Positions 9,472-23,364 are shown, counted from the stretch's first letter. The stretch is 64,000 bases of DNA from Bombus terrestris (GCF_910591885.1 NC_063280.1:3968001-4032000); one strand, 5' to 3'. The notes: generated by a model not told the origin, from the sequence alone. Numbers and translations: made by a program.

Positions 9472-12400
9472 GTATGGTAAGTTATATACGAAAATCAGAT
9501 ACATATGTATGTCAATGGGATCAACATAAACGCACTAAAATTTGACCAAAAGCAATTCTTTCACGATTCCAAAGGATACAAAGGAAACTTTCTCTTGTAA
9601 AATATTCCGAGTAAAATCTTAGACAAAAGGTCGTGTGTATAGAATTTCGAGGGTTTAACAATCCTTGAGGCGGTTCTTTCGACGGCTGCCCGATATTTAA
9701 ACGCGTCCCACGGTTGCACAAAAGAAGACAAGCGTTAGAATCGTTTATGATGCTGGAGTTAGGATAAGGCACGTTCTTTCTAATTACGTCGGATGTGATA
9801 ATTACGAGGACGCAACGAGCACTTGTCACACAGTAACGAGTTTTCTTTCATCTGCATATCCTGGCCGCCTCGTCCTCCTTCATCTTGCCATGTCTGCAGG
9901 AGACGTAAGCAGTTTACGTGGCCTGCCCGATGCGCGTTGCTTGTTCTCTAAATTAATACTCGTCGTCTTATTAAAACTACTCGCGAAACTTTTCTAAACC
10001 ACGATAAATTCTCTGTCGCGGTTATATTTTACGAATTTTCACTAAATCCAAAATCGATGTGCGAACCGTGTAAAATGCAAACCCGACAATTTTTTTATAA
10101 TAATACAATTATTTATATTAATGGTTTTTAATAGCTCTATTATTATATATATATAATATTCAACGAATAAAGAAATGAGATATTTAATACGAAAATTGAA
10201 CAGAACGAAGATACGTTCCAATATCTCTTCAGTTCAGTTTCGACGGCGCTAGATTAAACGATCAAAACGAATGCAATTATTCAGAGCCACGAGCTGCACA
10301 ACTCGTAAAGCGACTTTTCACGGGCCGTAAGAATCGCCAAAAGAGACACGTTGTCGCTCAACAGCGTTGAAACGGCTCACGGGCGGCGGACGAATAAACC
10401 GATCGTAAACCGCACTCGATTCGAGTTTGTCGGTACATAATGCGAGCACTTCCGTGCTGTATGGCCGTGTACATTGGCTACCTCTCAAACGAGGCCCGAA
10501 CGTCACTGAGAAGACGACGAAGGAACGAAGGACGAAGCGAATCGGGGATGAAGAAAAAAGGGGAATAAATGGAAGTACGAACCGACCCTTTTTACGAGCA
10601 CCAGCTACGGGTCACGTGCGTGTGTAAGTAAATATACGCTTTGGCGATACAATGCATACCTTGTTAACGTGCCACGCGCAAAGTATATCGCGCGACATCT
10701 ACAGAGGCGAGCTTCCGCAAGGCAGCAGCGAAACCACAGACAGGACCAGCCACCCTAACTCGCCATCCACCGAGACTTTAATGTCCCTATGCGCACTTTT
10801 TTATTAGCAACGCCACGCTATGAATAAAACTCGCCGGAAGAACCGGCGAACGTTGAAGAGACGACAACCGGTTGTCAGCGGCGTCCTCTTCGCGAAGGGT
10901 GACTCTGGCACAAGAAAGTAACGGAGGAAAGACACTTGAACCATTTTCCTTTATCTGCTTCTTTTAAGGTTGCTTCTTTTCCTCCTCCTCTCTCTCTCTC
11001 TTCTTTCTTCTTTTTTATTTTTCTTTCTGTCTTTGGTGATTTTATGAATAAGTTTTTCGGCTTACGCGTTGTTTAATTCTATCTGTGCAGGCAATGTGTT
11101 TTGCTTTGGTTGTCACAATGAATTTGGAAATATTAACATACTGGTACTTGATAATGAACATGTAAGTATTCACGGACATATCAATTTATGCCACTATTAA
11201 AGCATAAGTGTTGTTATAACATGGCATATTTAGTGTGTTGCACCTGAGAAAAGAACGTCTGCGTCGTACAAGCCTAAACCAGCAGCCATTCACGGACAAT
11301 TACCTGAATAACGGAATCATCGACGAATTTTCTGAGCGATATCGTATCGTCGAGCGGCTTCCAACGGCGTCCGGTAGCGTCGGAGGCCGGACAAAAAGAC
11401 GCTAACTCGACAAATTACTTTCACCTCGGTCCCGGCAGGCAAGATCGATGAACCAGCCGCGCGCTCGAATATTATCCAGTCATTTAGTCCTCGTAAAATT
11501 ATCGAAGATAATATCTTCATTAACCGGAGGCTCGCGCGATTCCACGAAAACCGATCTCGTTCAGCTGTGTTCGCATTTGGGCGTCAAGTTTTTACCATCT
11601 CGGCCATCCGCGGCCCTACGTCTTCCTGCTTCTTCGCTCTTTTTCGTCCACCATTCGCGTTTGTCACGCGTTCCTTCCTTTTCTCTTTACCGTAGCCGCC
11701 TCACGACGGGCGTCGTAGTCCCGCGGCGCGTATTCGAGCGGCGGCAGCTCGTTTACTAATTATTAATAAACTAATTGCGGCTTCCGTGGAGGCACGCCTC
11801 TCTCACGTAAATCAAGACATGCCGTCGCGATGAACGACCAACACAGGCAGTCCGGGGAGAGAGTGAAAAAGGGATGGGGGAGCTTTAAGGTTTACTCTCG
11901 CTCACTCATTACGTGTCACGTGTGAAATATTTCTGCACGCGTGAAATAGAAAGAGAGTGAGACGCGCTTGTCCCGTGTAAGAACTCGTAACAACGTAATT
12001 TCAAGGATTTACAAATCCTGAATAATTTTACGAGCATCACCATCGAGCGGACGCTGGCGCGCGTGTAAATTGCGATTCGTAACGAGCCCCGCGCCGAGAA
12101 ATTAATGGCCACCGGGTCGGATAACGTTACGCCGAATACCCTCGATCGTTCTGATTCCTGCGGTTAACGGAGCCCGGGGGAAGCTGTCGGATTTCGCGAT
12201 GAAAGCGATTTCACTATTTTCGAATGTGCTTAATTTAGTTTGTTCCCGACGTTCTTTTCTTCACCCTTTTTTCTTTTCTTCGATTAACGGCGTAGAGATT
12301 GAAGGGACTCTTGTAACATGGAGATATCTCTATTTGTCAGTAATTTGAGTAAAAAAAAAAAAATAAAAATCAAATAGTTTTTCGAATGTGATGTAATATT

Positions 12401-13090
12401 AACTAATATTCGTAGTAATAAATCATCGCGCTCTTCACTGTGAAACCTATACTCCTCTTTCTTTTCAGATAAATACAATCAAAATATCGTAGCTGTTTCT
12501 TTATTGCTGATATATTTTGCAAAAATGTAATGTTATGTGTAGCATATTTCAATGTTACATGGTGGCCCTCATGGCAAGATACTTATACAAAATTCGCGGG
12601 ATAGTCGACCTGTTAAAAATGAACATGCGTCGTCGTTTTAAAACGGAACAAGTAAAACGAACCAGCAATCTAATCGTCGAAGCGAAAATGATGGCCTAAT
12701 CGTCGAACTATCCCACAGGCGAATAGTTTTAGCGTCATAATTTAGAAATTAAATCGAACGCGAGTAAGGAAAATCTCTGGCTGGTCCCGACATCGGTCGT
12801 CACGTCGGTGTGTTGGTTCGCTCGTTACACGGTACGTACCGTAAAGTCAATAATTTCTACAATCTTTCCCCTCGACGATAACTTACGAACATAAACGAGC
12901 GGTCATAATAAGCCACGCCAGGCTGTGATTTATTGCTCGACCAATAGGTATTGGGTGTATATCTACCTACGTGTCTAAACGGCCATGCAATTACAGTTAT
13001 ATCAGATGGAGACTGGTTTCCACTCCCTAAAACGCCATCCATCTTAAAACACGCCGTTTACTTTATTACCTGCGTCCCCGATACACATAC
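9472..13090. other. Non-coding block
   Basis: I see no supportable gene. Features are a pyrimidine-rich tract at about 10955-11035, CpG-rich stretches at 10300-10900 and 11300-12180, an A-rich tract at 12351-12371, and a GTAAGT word at about 10625 that could be a plus-strand splice donor but lies directly after short, unconvincing frames. Confidence 0.55.
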
Positions 13091-13125
13091 ACACTGCTGA
13101 TCAAAAATTTGGAATCACTTTCCCC
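13091..13125 (+). mobile_element. Possible single Tc1-type terminus
   Basis: The sequence CTGATCAAAAATTTGGAATC after acacactg resembles the outer end of Tc1-like elements, which often start with a CAGTG-type word followed by an A/T-rich inverted repeat. I found no matching inverse end downstream, so only one terminus would remain. It may be chance. Confidence 0.25.
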
Positions 13126-13620
13126 GCTTACACCTATAATTTTCTGCTAATTTTCTTAGCGTTTGGAAATTAACGTCGTGCATATCGATAGATTACTGGT
13201 ATTTATGCAAATTCACATGTGTATAAATGCGAATAAAGGTGATCTATGCAGAGATGTGCTTTAGTTATCATTACAGTAAGTATCCTTGGCATATGGCATA
13301 TTTCATGCATTTTTGCATCTTAAGTTTCTCATAAATGTATACAAAAATCCAGTGTAGTGATTTAGTCCAATATTCTACGTGTCAATAATAATTACTTTTC
13401 AGTCGGATAAATTGTCGAGGAAAGAGCTGTAAGCTGTAGTTATTTTACATTCCAAGTTTCTATGAAGCGAATAACAATTTCATACTTTTAGATAACAACG
13501 TACGTGTGTAGTATATCTGTAATAATTGCAAATCGATGGGAAAGCATACCGATCAATCTTGATACAGATAATAACTTACTTTACCTCGACAAATTTCAAG
13601 GGAAAGCACTCGTTAAGCTA

Positions 13621-13701
13621 TTGGGTTGGCAACTAAGTGATTGCGGATCTTGTCAATACCACCTAACGACAAAATCCGCAATCACTTAGTTGCCAACGCA
13701 A
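13621..13701. mobile_element. 81-bp mariner remnant, ends only
   Basis: Two 34-base inverted arms (13621-13654 and 13668-13701), each containing GGCAACTAAGTGATTGCGGA, are separated by only 13 bases. They differ at two or so positions. TA lies on both sides (13619-13620 and 13702-13703). The end sequence is of the type seen in insect mariner elements. Everything between the terminal repeats of a normal element of about 1.3 kb is missing, leaving practically a bare pair of ends. Confidence 0.88.
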
Positions 13702-13703
13702 TA

Positions 13704-16263
13704 GAAGGATTCGAGGGTGAATTGTTTGCTGAACTTTTGAATCCTATAGAACATCTAGAGGTTTCAAACTGTTAGCGAATAGTGTACGACATATAATATT
13801 ATCCATAATAATTTCGAACCGATGGAAAAACAAACCGGTGTACGCAGGCCGGTTGTTACTTTGCTTAAACCGAGGACTTCGTCCAATTTCTATGGTAATG
13901 TCTGCCCGAGCCACGTGGACAAACATTACGCGTATCGCTTGTCGAACGTGAAAAGAATAGAACAATCGGGGAAATGATTGGAAAAAATCATCGCCACGTT
14001 GTCCCAGAAAGATAACGACGAAAACGGTTCGTCTCGTTCGAACGTTTGACAGGTATTCGTTTTATACGGTAGCACGTGCGACGTCGCGTCGGTGGTAGTA
14101 TCGTAGTGCGCGATATTAGATCGTATATCGCCTCTAAATATGTAACAGCGCCCGTAGAACGTAAAAAAATACGATTCTACCGGCAGGAAGAAGATCAGCG
14201 TGAACCAACAGCTTTATCCTTTTTTTCTTTTTTTCTTCTCTTTTTTCTTTTAACGAATAACGTGTCCCTTTCATGAGAAATATTTTTCGGCTCGTGATAC
14301 ACAGACCAGACGAAGTGGGGAAATAGGGCGGGAACAGAAAGGCGGATAATTTGCAGTTGGAAGACTTAATCGAAATTTCTTGAATTATACCAAGCGAAAA
14401 TTGGTTAGCGTAACACGGCGTATAATAAACCATTATTACTTGGTGCACGCTTTACCTACACGATGAACGTGTTCCCGTCTAATTGGCGGCGAGCAGGATA
14501 ATTTTTACCAGAGACGAAATTCAATATATTCGACGCGTAACCGCTCGATCCGATCGAAGAAAATGCACACTTCGCCGGATATTTACTATCGCGTGCCACC
14601 TTATCGCGCGTTATGATCGAATTCAGTGGATGGCTGGTATTTATATTCATGAAGCGTTTTCGAGAATCGTATCGGCCATCCGGCGCCGACCAATGGCCGT
14701 AGTTTTTGCCTGTACGAAGGCACGGCAACTTTCGATGCAGTTAATACTTCATGGAACGACGTCTCAGCAACTGTTTAGTTGTCAGATGCGCTTAATTAGC
14801 GATATTTGTGAAATTTGATGGTAGCGGAGTTTTGAAAATCGTGGCAAGCCAGACAAGCATTAAATTTGAATTCAATAGCAGAGAGAAGAATAATTCGTTA
14901 TAGAGATTCACGTCAAGAGGAATTCAAGCTTTCTGTAAGCTGTCCTTGATCAATCCCATTCATAGAAATTTCACAGATTTGCAACGATGCACTTTTGCAA
15001 ATTTCAGTGATAGAAGCTTGTTCTTCACCTTGCATTATGTATTTTTCCATATACACTACCAGCCATGAGTACTACGACATCTACCAACTACATTTATTGG
15101 GAAACAAATTTTACTTTGTTTAGTATTCGATATTGTAAGATACATATAATGCGAATTAACACGAGATCTGCGATAAAATAACTCCAAGAAACTATCGAAA
15201 AACATTCACATCGGACTAAATATCAGCAGGTGCTCGATTACTTATAACTAATAATATACATCCTCGCCAATTTAATTTGTTCGAAACACGTGATCAATAG
15301 TTCTAGTATCAATCGCTTCCAAGATTCTTTTCTTACACCATAGCTTATTACATCTTCCGAAACACTATATCAAACCATCTTCCATTCTATTCTTCCTCGT
15401 GCCTTGCTAAAGTACAATTATTAAAATCCAGGTATCGATAACAAGGCAAAGCGCGATGAAGATAAGTTTCGCGAGAAAGGAACAAGACATCCCCCTCGAT
15501 CTCAGGGAACGCTGCCCACGTCAGCGTAAAGCCCGAAATCGTTGGAAATTAAATTTTTCCCCGGAGGTGGCCCGACCGCACGGGCCACAAATTCATAAGA
15601 TTCAATATGCTACGCGAGCGAGCAGGTTGCCAGCAATGGAATGGGGTAGACTCTGCGACGATGTTAGCGGGGTTTGGAAGAGCGGCGGCGGAGACGTAGG
15701 AAAGGGGCGGAGGTCGGGGGTAGAGGGCCACAAACGGGGTACCGTTTTATAGTTTACATCGAATACGTGCCCTTCCTCCGTAGGGCCTCGCGGGACCAGC
15801 TACTTTTACACATACCCTTTCCTTTTCCAACCCTCGCAAAAACCATTCCCTTTCCCCTCGCCAACCATCCCCTTACCCCGTCAACCTGTCTCTGCGTCGC
15901 TGCATGTTTACCCCCGCGATATATATGAACTAATATCACGTGGCACGTGATGCCAACGCAGCGGCACTCGTGTGCACCACCCGCACACCCCTTCACCTTT
16001 CTCTATTGTGAATTTTTGAGCGTCGAAGACGCCTTGTGCGGTTGCCTCCGTGTGGTTTTTCTCTGGCTATGTGATTGTCTCCGTGATAAATAGTTGGAGA
16101 ATATGATAGGAAAAGGAAGCTATCGGGAGATGTGTTTAAACTATCTACTGGATGTATTTAATTATGACGTGATGTTATTTGCGTGCGATTTAAATTGCAA
16201 CGTGTATAAGTTTCGCGTGGAAGAAAAATTTGAAAATTTAATTTCGACGGTGTAATGTTATTA
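13704..16263. other. Non-coding block
   Basis: I see no supportable gene. A G-rich stretch at about 15704-15739 has four runs of three or more G. A T/C-rich run lies at about 14218-14250. CpG-rich stretches at 14480-14760 and 15450-15990 create several overlapping open frames on both strands that look like chance. Confidence 0.55.
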
Positions 16264-16470
16264 GGTTGTCCAACAAGTTTCTTTCGTTTCATAAGGTGAT
16301 AATAGATGAACAACAATTTCTATTTTATATTATTTTATTGAATTAGATATGATCCATTTCGTTATACTTCTATTGTTACGTTCGTGCATAATTCAATAAA
16401 CTAATATAAAACAAAAAATATTGCGCGTCTATTATTTCCTTATAAAACGAAAAAAACTTTTCGGACAACC
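16264..16470. mobile_element. Mariner-type MITE with two unlike arms
   Basis: It starts GGTTGTCCAACAAGTTTC and ends CGGACAACC, 207 bases in all. TA precedes it at 16262-16263; the right flank is AA, a presumed decay of TA. Arms of about 82 bases (16264-16345 and 16389-16470) are inverted copies. The left arm matches the 49328 element (ATAAGGTGATAATAGATGAA), whereas the right arm, read inward, matches the 7959/23154 type (AAGGAAATAATAGACGC). No coding sequence remains. Confidence 0.85.
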
Positions 16471-17053
16471 AAATACGTTAATCTCTTATGTTGAAGATAT
16501 ACCTAAACTATACTTGATGACAAAAATTATCGGCATGCCATTGTATCTGTTATACCATTTAGGTACGTACTAATTCAATAGGTTCAGGTTTATTGAATTT
16601 GCTTATTATGTAGCGGTACTTTCATACGTTTACCAAGATTTGGTACTATGAAATAAAGTGTGCAGGTTATCAGGAAAACGCTTCTATACGTGCCAATAAT
16701 TTCTCTAGCCACTGTACGTTGATCTCTTAGTATCCACGGCCGAGGTATTTCATATCTTTCGATTTTGATTTATGGATTATGTGCTGGACCAGGCATCTGG
16801 CATTAATGAAAATATACGCGGAATATCTTCGTATCTTGTCTGTGTCTGTAAAAGGATTAAACGTACAAAAATAAATGGCTAATGGTGCAAGTTGGCGTTT
16901 TCTTTAGATGAAGAAAACCGCTACTCTCCTTCCAGCCCTGGAACTCACCATCCCATCGTGCATTGCTTACAACCGAAATAATGTCGGTGCACTTTGAAAG
17001 TCAGCAAGGGCGAAGGAACAACGATAGAACAGAGTAGGGGAAAGGTAAAAGAA

Positions 17054-17079
17054 TCTCTCTCTCTCTCTCTCTCTCTCTC
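17054..17079 (+). repeat. (TC)n microsatellite
   Basis: A perfect TC repeat of 13 units, followed directly by GAGAAAGAGAA, so the region could fold back on itself. Confidence 0.95.
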
Positions 17080-20000
17080 GAGAAAGAGAAGGTAGAATAA
17101 GAGTGAAGGAGGATGGAATAGGGGGAGGAGAGTAGAAAGGACGGGGGCGAGAATATTGGTCGACTTGTAATACCGAGAGTGAAGGAGGCAGGGACCCGAC
17201 GAATATTAAATATATTATTACATTCATTCTCATTTCCCTTTTAACCCAGGCATACCACCCCTTATAGCAACGTCTTCGAGTTTACCGCGCGCGCAAACAA
17301 GCCACGATGTAATTGCATTTGAAAAGATCCACAAGCGGATCGTTGCAACAATGGAAAATTCGTAGATAAATCTTAGGTTTCTGACGAGACGAAGCTCGGC
17401 TTGTAAGCGGCGGTTAATACGTTTCGACAGAAAAAGTCTTACAGGGTGGTAGATGAAGCGAGGAACGCTTGAAATATGAATAGGTACGTCTGTTGCAGCC
17501 GAGTCGTAAAAGCGAGATTGTTGCTGGTCATATTTTAGACGCTGAATGTTCCGTTCATGGCTCTATGCCGCGGAGCACGTTGTTTGGCGGTCTGTTCAAA
17601 ATTTAAAACTACTTAGTAGATTCGTAAGAAAAAGGAAACGCTGACGGGATTGAAAATTGCTAAAGAGAGGTAACACAAAAACGACCTAACATTTAGAAAT
17701 TTAAGATAAGTTGAAGAATGAAAAAAAGATTTCATATTACATACAATGTGTAAAAGCTGTTCGTTTCGAATGTCCAAACATGGTAAGTACTGTACGAATA
17801 AAAGCTATAATACAACATTAAAACGGCCATTGGCTCTATCACCATACAGCGGAGAAGATGAAAACGCAGCGGAAACGACAGCGGCAAGAGAGGTATGACG
17901 CGCTCGAGTGGAGCGTGTGTTCGGCGCAAACACATAATCGAGGGTATTAAACGTAATTAACTACCCCTTTAAGCATGCAGCGCAGATACACGGACGAAGA
18001 GGGTCCATCGATATATCGATCGATCCGGACTCACGCGAGTACGTAGACGGTAAATGTGTATCGAGGCTCTTTCCATTAGCGTGCCAGCGCCACGGTATCG
18101 TCTCTCTCTTTTACCTTTACCCACCGCAGTACCCTTTGTTTTCTCTCATGGGAAATACATCCTCTCCTTTCTAATTGTTTTGCCTCTTCCTATCGATCTA
18201 GACCCCATAGAACGAAGGTTACTCACCGATCTTTGACGAAGCTCTCTAACTCTCCTGCTTCGTAACGCTTCCTCTCCAACTGAAACGAAACAATGGATGG
18301 TTTAGAAACGTCTGTTAGAGAAATTATCGATCCTAAGTTATCGGTAGATCGGGTTTGCTAATTTCATTGTATTGCCATGTACGTAAAAGGATTACGGAAT
18401 CATATGGTTACATAAGAGTGAAATTTCTTCCTACAAAGTTTTATTTTTGGCTGTTGAGAATTGTCGATCTTAATCGCCGAAATAAATATATAGGAACATT
18501 TAGATTACACTTAGAATTGATATTGAAATAGTTTCAGATTTATTTAATATTTGATTTACAAGATATTCGTCGATGCGCATTTACACGCGTCTCAGCGCTC
18601 TCTTTGTCTCGCCATCTTCTTTACCACATTACCAACGGAACAGTTGCATTTGTCTGTTTTACGAGACGCTGTGCACGCACATACTCCCAAACACTCATAC
18701 TCATATATGTGTGTCACTACTACGCGGCTAATCTAGTGTAGCACACAAAATTACACATATCTCAATATTGGGAAAGTAAAAAATTGTATTCGATCCTCCA
18801 TTTTCAATTGTACTATGTTTACTATGTTTACTGCAACAAGTACTAGCAACATACTAGCAACTTTTGTACTTGAAGTACGAAAAGAGAAATTTATAACAAC
18901 GTGGTAGTTTTAAGAATACGATAACGAAATACATAGTAAATTCGCAAGCAATTTTTGTCGATATTTAGAAACTCTTTCCAATGATCAAGAGGAATCAGAA
19001 GGATATGTATTACAGAGAAAGTGCAGATTAGAAAAGTCATAAGTAGCACCGTTATTTGCATAGTCAAATATGGTCACAAGTGTCTTCCGTATCACGACAC
19101 TCTCGACTGGTACGAGCCATCGTGCATTTTAGAAGCACGCAATCGAAGCAACGCGGTATCGAAGCGCCTTGTTTACGGGCAAGCAATCAGCTTAAGAGGA
19201 AAGCGTGCTCGAACGAGGAACCAGTGCCTGAACAAATGTCAGCCGGTACAACCGACTAATGTCTAGGGGTGGCGTTATGGTAAACGATTGGTCAGTGCTC
19301 CTTCCATTCTATCTTTCTTATAAGATACATAGGACAATTATAAGATAGAATATTCGAAAACAAATAAATAACGAATTGACACTGCAGGGAAATAGTTTCA
19401 TATTGTTAAAATTCGAATCGCTTGAACTCCGACAAGTTGACTAATTTGTGAACGAAGCTTAAATGTAGGAAAAGTTACAATTATCGTATCGAGTACGGGT
19501 GATAACCGTTAGCGATGATTTAGGTGGCGTGGAAAAAGGACAAAGCTATCACGTGGCAGATGTTCGTTGCAGAAGAAACGTGGCGTAAATTTCAGCCGTG
19601 TGCCGTAGAACAGAAATTGTCCATGGAAAATTGGCTGGCCATATCGAGATTGTTCGACACCCTTAATGAAGTGCCGCGGCGCAAATCAGTCAGTCGACCA
19701 ACAAGGAGAAAATTTCGCTTATTATCAACGATGTCGTAAACTCGCGACTCGCGAACGTACGATGTATTCCGACCACATTCTCCATGCATTTTTCCAGCTT
19801 ATAATTGGACACCGTGTATAATCGAGAGAAATGAATATTTTCCTTTATTCCAAGAAAATCTCTCGGTTAATTGACACGTGCGTGAAACGTGAAATTGCCA
19901 ATCAATAACAAGCCGTATTATCGTTAGTGGGAGATTGTCGATAGAACTTAGGGTTAGTTTCTATGAGCTTCATTTATGGCACGGACCCCTATTTGTCTTA

Positions 20001-22691
20001 TGAATTGTATATCAAGACTTACCGGTTTCAGTGTTCAAAGGTACATTAATATTATTGTCGTTTATTTGGTTTATCTATATGAGAGCCGTTTCAAAGCCAT
20101 ATTGATCAATTCTGTAAATTGAAAAGCGGAGAAACGCGATGCTGTTGCAAACAGTATTTTTTAAGTGATTACTTATGTCATTTCTTTGCGGTAAATGAAA
20201 TTTTGAAATAATCGTTTATTTTTTCAGAATGAAACGGTAATCGTGTTCTTGCGTAATGAAATTAAGAAATTGATAGAGTCGTAGAATTGTTAATGCGAGG
20301 CAGTAAGTTTAAAACGAACACTGTTCCGAAGAAATTAAAAATAGTTTAAACAATTACGTCTATTCTAATCAACGGAAAGTTCTTGAGACAATTTAACAAA
20401 TTCATTACGTTGCTATTATACATGTAAGAAGATAAAACGATCTAAACGTCTAAGATGATCCTTTGATCATAAAAGTTCGTTTATCTTGCGAGTCTCCATT
20501 CGCGTGTCCAACGAGCCGTCAGAATCCCGCCAAAATTTTTCAGGCTTGAACACGACGTTCGCTACTCGATCGGGACAGCGTTCAACCAATTTTCATCGCG
20601 ATTTCCGCCGTGTCGCGTCCCGTACTTCCGTTACGCGCGCCGCTCGCTCCTAGTCGCGCAAGGGAAATTGCAGGGGAAATTCGAAAGTTCGCGCGATACC
20701 CTATGAATTCCAATCGACCTTGCAGCTTCTCTCAATCGGTTGGAAGTTGTGGGTCCTTATCAAATTCGCGCTAATAAAAGCGAACTTTTCAAGCATATCG
20801 GCTCGTACGACCCTCGAAATATATTTCTTAAGCACGCGTTTGCGTTTGATTAAAGATCATTTTATGGATATAAATGAAAAGGCAATGCTCAATTTATCAA
20901 CACCATCAATTAGTAAATCGGTGGACGAAACGACTATAGGTCGCATTGTTAAAATGAAATTTCACTCTCAGTCTCCTTATCATTTTCCTCAAAGTTGCAT
21001 AAACAGTTTTACGATCATTTTTCACTTGTAATGCCTAAAGAATAATATTAACAATATTTAACAATTAAATCTGTGAAAAAATCGCAAACACAGTGTGAAA
21101 GAAATGCAAATTTCGAAACTGGAAACGAACGAACGACAAAACAGATAAATTCCATTTTTTCTACTCGCCAGTGTCGCTTTCAACAACGTTGAATCACGGA
21201 TACGTGAAAAACAGTAGATCACGCGTGCAAACGTCAACGAGGGATGACTGGTAATACGGTGTAATGTGCGCAAATACAATTATTCCTTCTATCCGTTGCG
21301 GAAATATTATATTTAAATATATTACAATATATCGTGACGCGGCAGTCACGATCCGTTCCGCTTTGTTGACTTCCCGCGCGCAGTATAAATCAGCCTTCAT
21401 CCGACGTTTCACGATCGAGCGCTCTGGTCCTCTTCTATCCTGGGCGCTCGCTTTTTCTCAGAGTGTACTCGTATACAAAAATACAAATACACATATATAA
21501 TAAAACAACGGGTAGACGAAAAAAAAAAAACAAAGAATATCTTACGCGCATCATTGTTCGCGGGAGCTCTGGATACGGCGAAAACGTATTTCACTCGAGT
21601 TTTATAAAACGTAATTCCGAATGTATCGGACGGGAGACAGAGGATGGATTTCGTAGCAAAAGCATCCGGAAAATATGTGTCACGGCTTTTGACACTTTAC
21701 ATATATTCTCCTCTTTTTGGTCAATAGAACAGAATTCAGCTGGATCATGATGTTTCAAGTTGAGCTCGCGTTCCGTAATTTTTATACCTATAGGTTCGAG
21801 AGAGAAGGATCGAATTTGACGAAGTGAAAATCTGCATCTTTCGTTCGTCCAACTTTATTTAATTATCAGAGAAGATGTTTCGTTATATTATCCATCGTTA
21901 AACAGACGTTGTAAATTTTTGTATTAATTAGAATTGTAACTTGATCGAAGGTTCAAAGTAATAAAGTAAATGTCAGTCGCGAAGATTACTTCGTTTTTAC
22001 TCGATTAAAAATCGAGAACGGTAAAGGGCATCTGAAGAGTGAAACTGACACAGGAATAGTTTTATTTCTGTGAATCGTAAACAGAAATGCTTTGAAATGG
22101 GAGTAAATCGATCTACTCTAGTTCAACTGAAAAATCTACATTCGAGATTCCACCGAAATCTAACGGACAGATCTACGTTTCGAAGTGCGGAGGAAGGAAC
22201 CGTGGCGAAAGGGAAGAAAATTCGAACACTAGTGGGTCGTTGCTCGCCGTTCTCCTTCGGCCGTGTCTATCCTCAAAAACAAGAAGCTCGAATGAAAAGC
22301 CGAGAATGGATAGGAAAAACAGGCCTCCGAGTCGGCCGGTTGTAAACGCAATCGTAAACCACTGTATCTTTCAATGATTTCGCTTTGCTTTTCGATTGGC
22401 GCGGAACGTACGCGCTTGATTTCGCGCCGGTGGATATCCCGACTGAAATCCGATAAACCGCAAAAGGCTATTTGTTAGAATGAAAAAATCACTTCCTCGT
22501 GCCCGGCCGCTGATAAACCCCGACGGATCGTATCACAAGCCGCGATACGTCAAAACAGAAATGGCGTGAATTCAATATCCCGATTTCGAACTCCGCCGAC
22601 ATATGCGCCTGGCCGCCCACCACCGGCACAAAGACACCGTTCTCTGCTCCCTCGATCATGCGTTCACCATCTCGTTTCACCTATGCTCCAT

Positions 22692-22715
22692 TCTCTCTCT
22701 CTCTCTCTCTCTCTC
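22692..22715 (+). repeat. (TC)n microsatellite
   Basis: A perfect TC dinucleotide repeat of 12 units in a pyrimidine-rich region. Confidence 0.95.
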
Positions 22716-23153
22716 TTATATTTACCAAACGTTCTCTATCGCTGTTGCCCCATCATTCACCATCACCAGTTCGTACCATGACTCTCTGATGTGTTACCAA
22801 ACTCGAACGGTTAAGTGAGGATCGTTTCGATTTCTAGTGAATAGGTGAGGTAGTTGTGAGTATAGAGAAAGTGGAGTATTTACTTCGTAAATTTTGTCCA
22901 GTTTCATCGAATAAGAGTGAGGCTTGTGGGGGAATTAGAACGACAGAAAGATATTTGTATGATATGCAGACAATTAAGACATTCGAGATGAGCGTAGTTG
23001 AAGAACACTGTCCTCTATAGTTGAGTGATTTCTATGTTAATCGTTTCATTATCGAGAGGTGAAAGGTACTATGAACAACCATGTATTTCTTGCTTTAAAA
23101 TTTACCATACATAAGGTATGTATTGACTAATATATATAGATGGCAACCTATTA

Positions 23154-23362
23154 GGTTGCCCGAACAGTTTCTTTCGTTTTATGAGGAAATAATAGGCGCA
23201 CAAGGTTTTTTGTTTTATATTATTTTGTCGAATTACGTACGATCCATTTTCTTCTGTTGAGATAGACATCGCGACATTTCACAGACTTGGTTTCACGTTT
23301 GTATGAATGTGCACTGTTATACAAAAACACGTTTGCCAAGGAAAGATACTTTCCGAACAATC
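23154..23362. mobile_element. Mariner-type MITE (family A), uninterrupted
   Basis: It runs from GGTTGCCCGAACAGTTTC to CCGAACAATC with TA on each side (23152-23153 and 23363-23364), 209 bases. The interior, including CGAATTACGTACGATCC and a CATCGCGACATTTCACAGAC block, is shared with the split copy at 7959-8776 and is not palindromic. This copy therefore serves as the empty-site reference for that insertion. No transposase frame is left. Confidence 0.87.
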
Positions 23363-23364
23363 TA

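Larger units (their letters stand above)
16473..23140. other. Non-coding block with CT microsatellites
   Basis: I see no supportable gene. The block holds (TC)n tracts at 17054-17079 and 22692-22715, a short set of direct repeats around ACTAGCAAC and ACTATGTTT at about 18810-18860, a TATAAAT word at 21384-21390 in a GC-rich setting that could be a core promoter but has no gene after it, and AT-rich stretches. Confidence 0.55.

Noticed and set aside
21384..21420. TATAAAT in a GC-rich setting as a core promoter
   Set aside because: No initiator at the right distance and no gene downstream. TATA words are common here.
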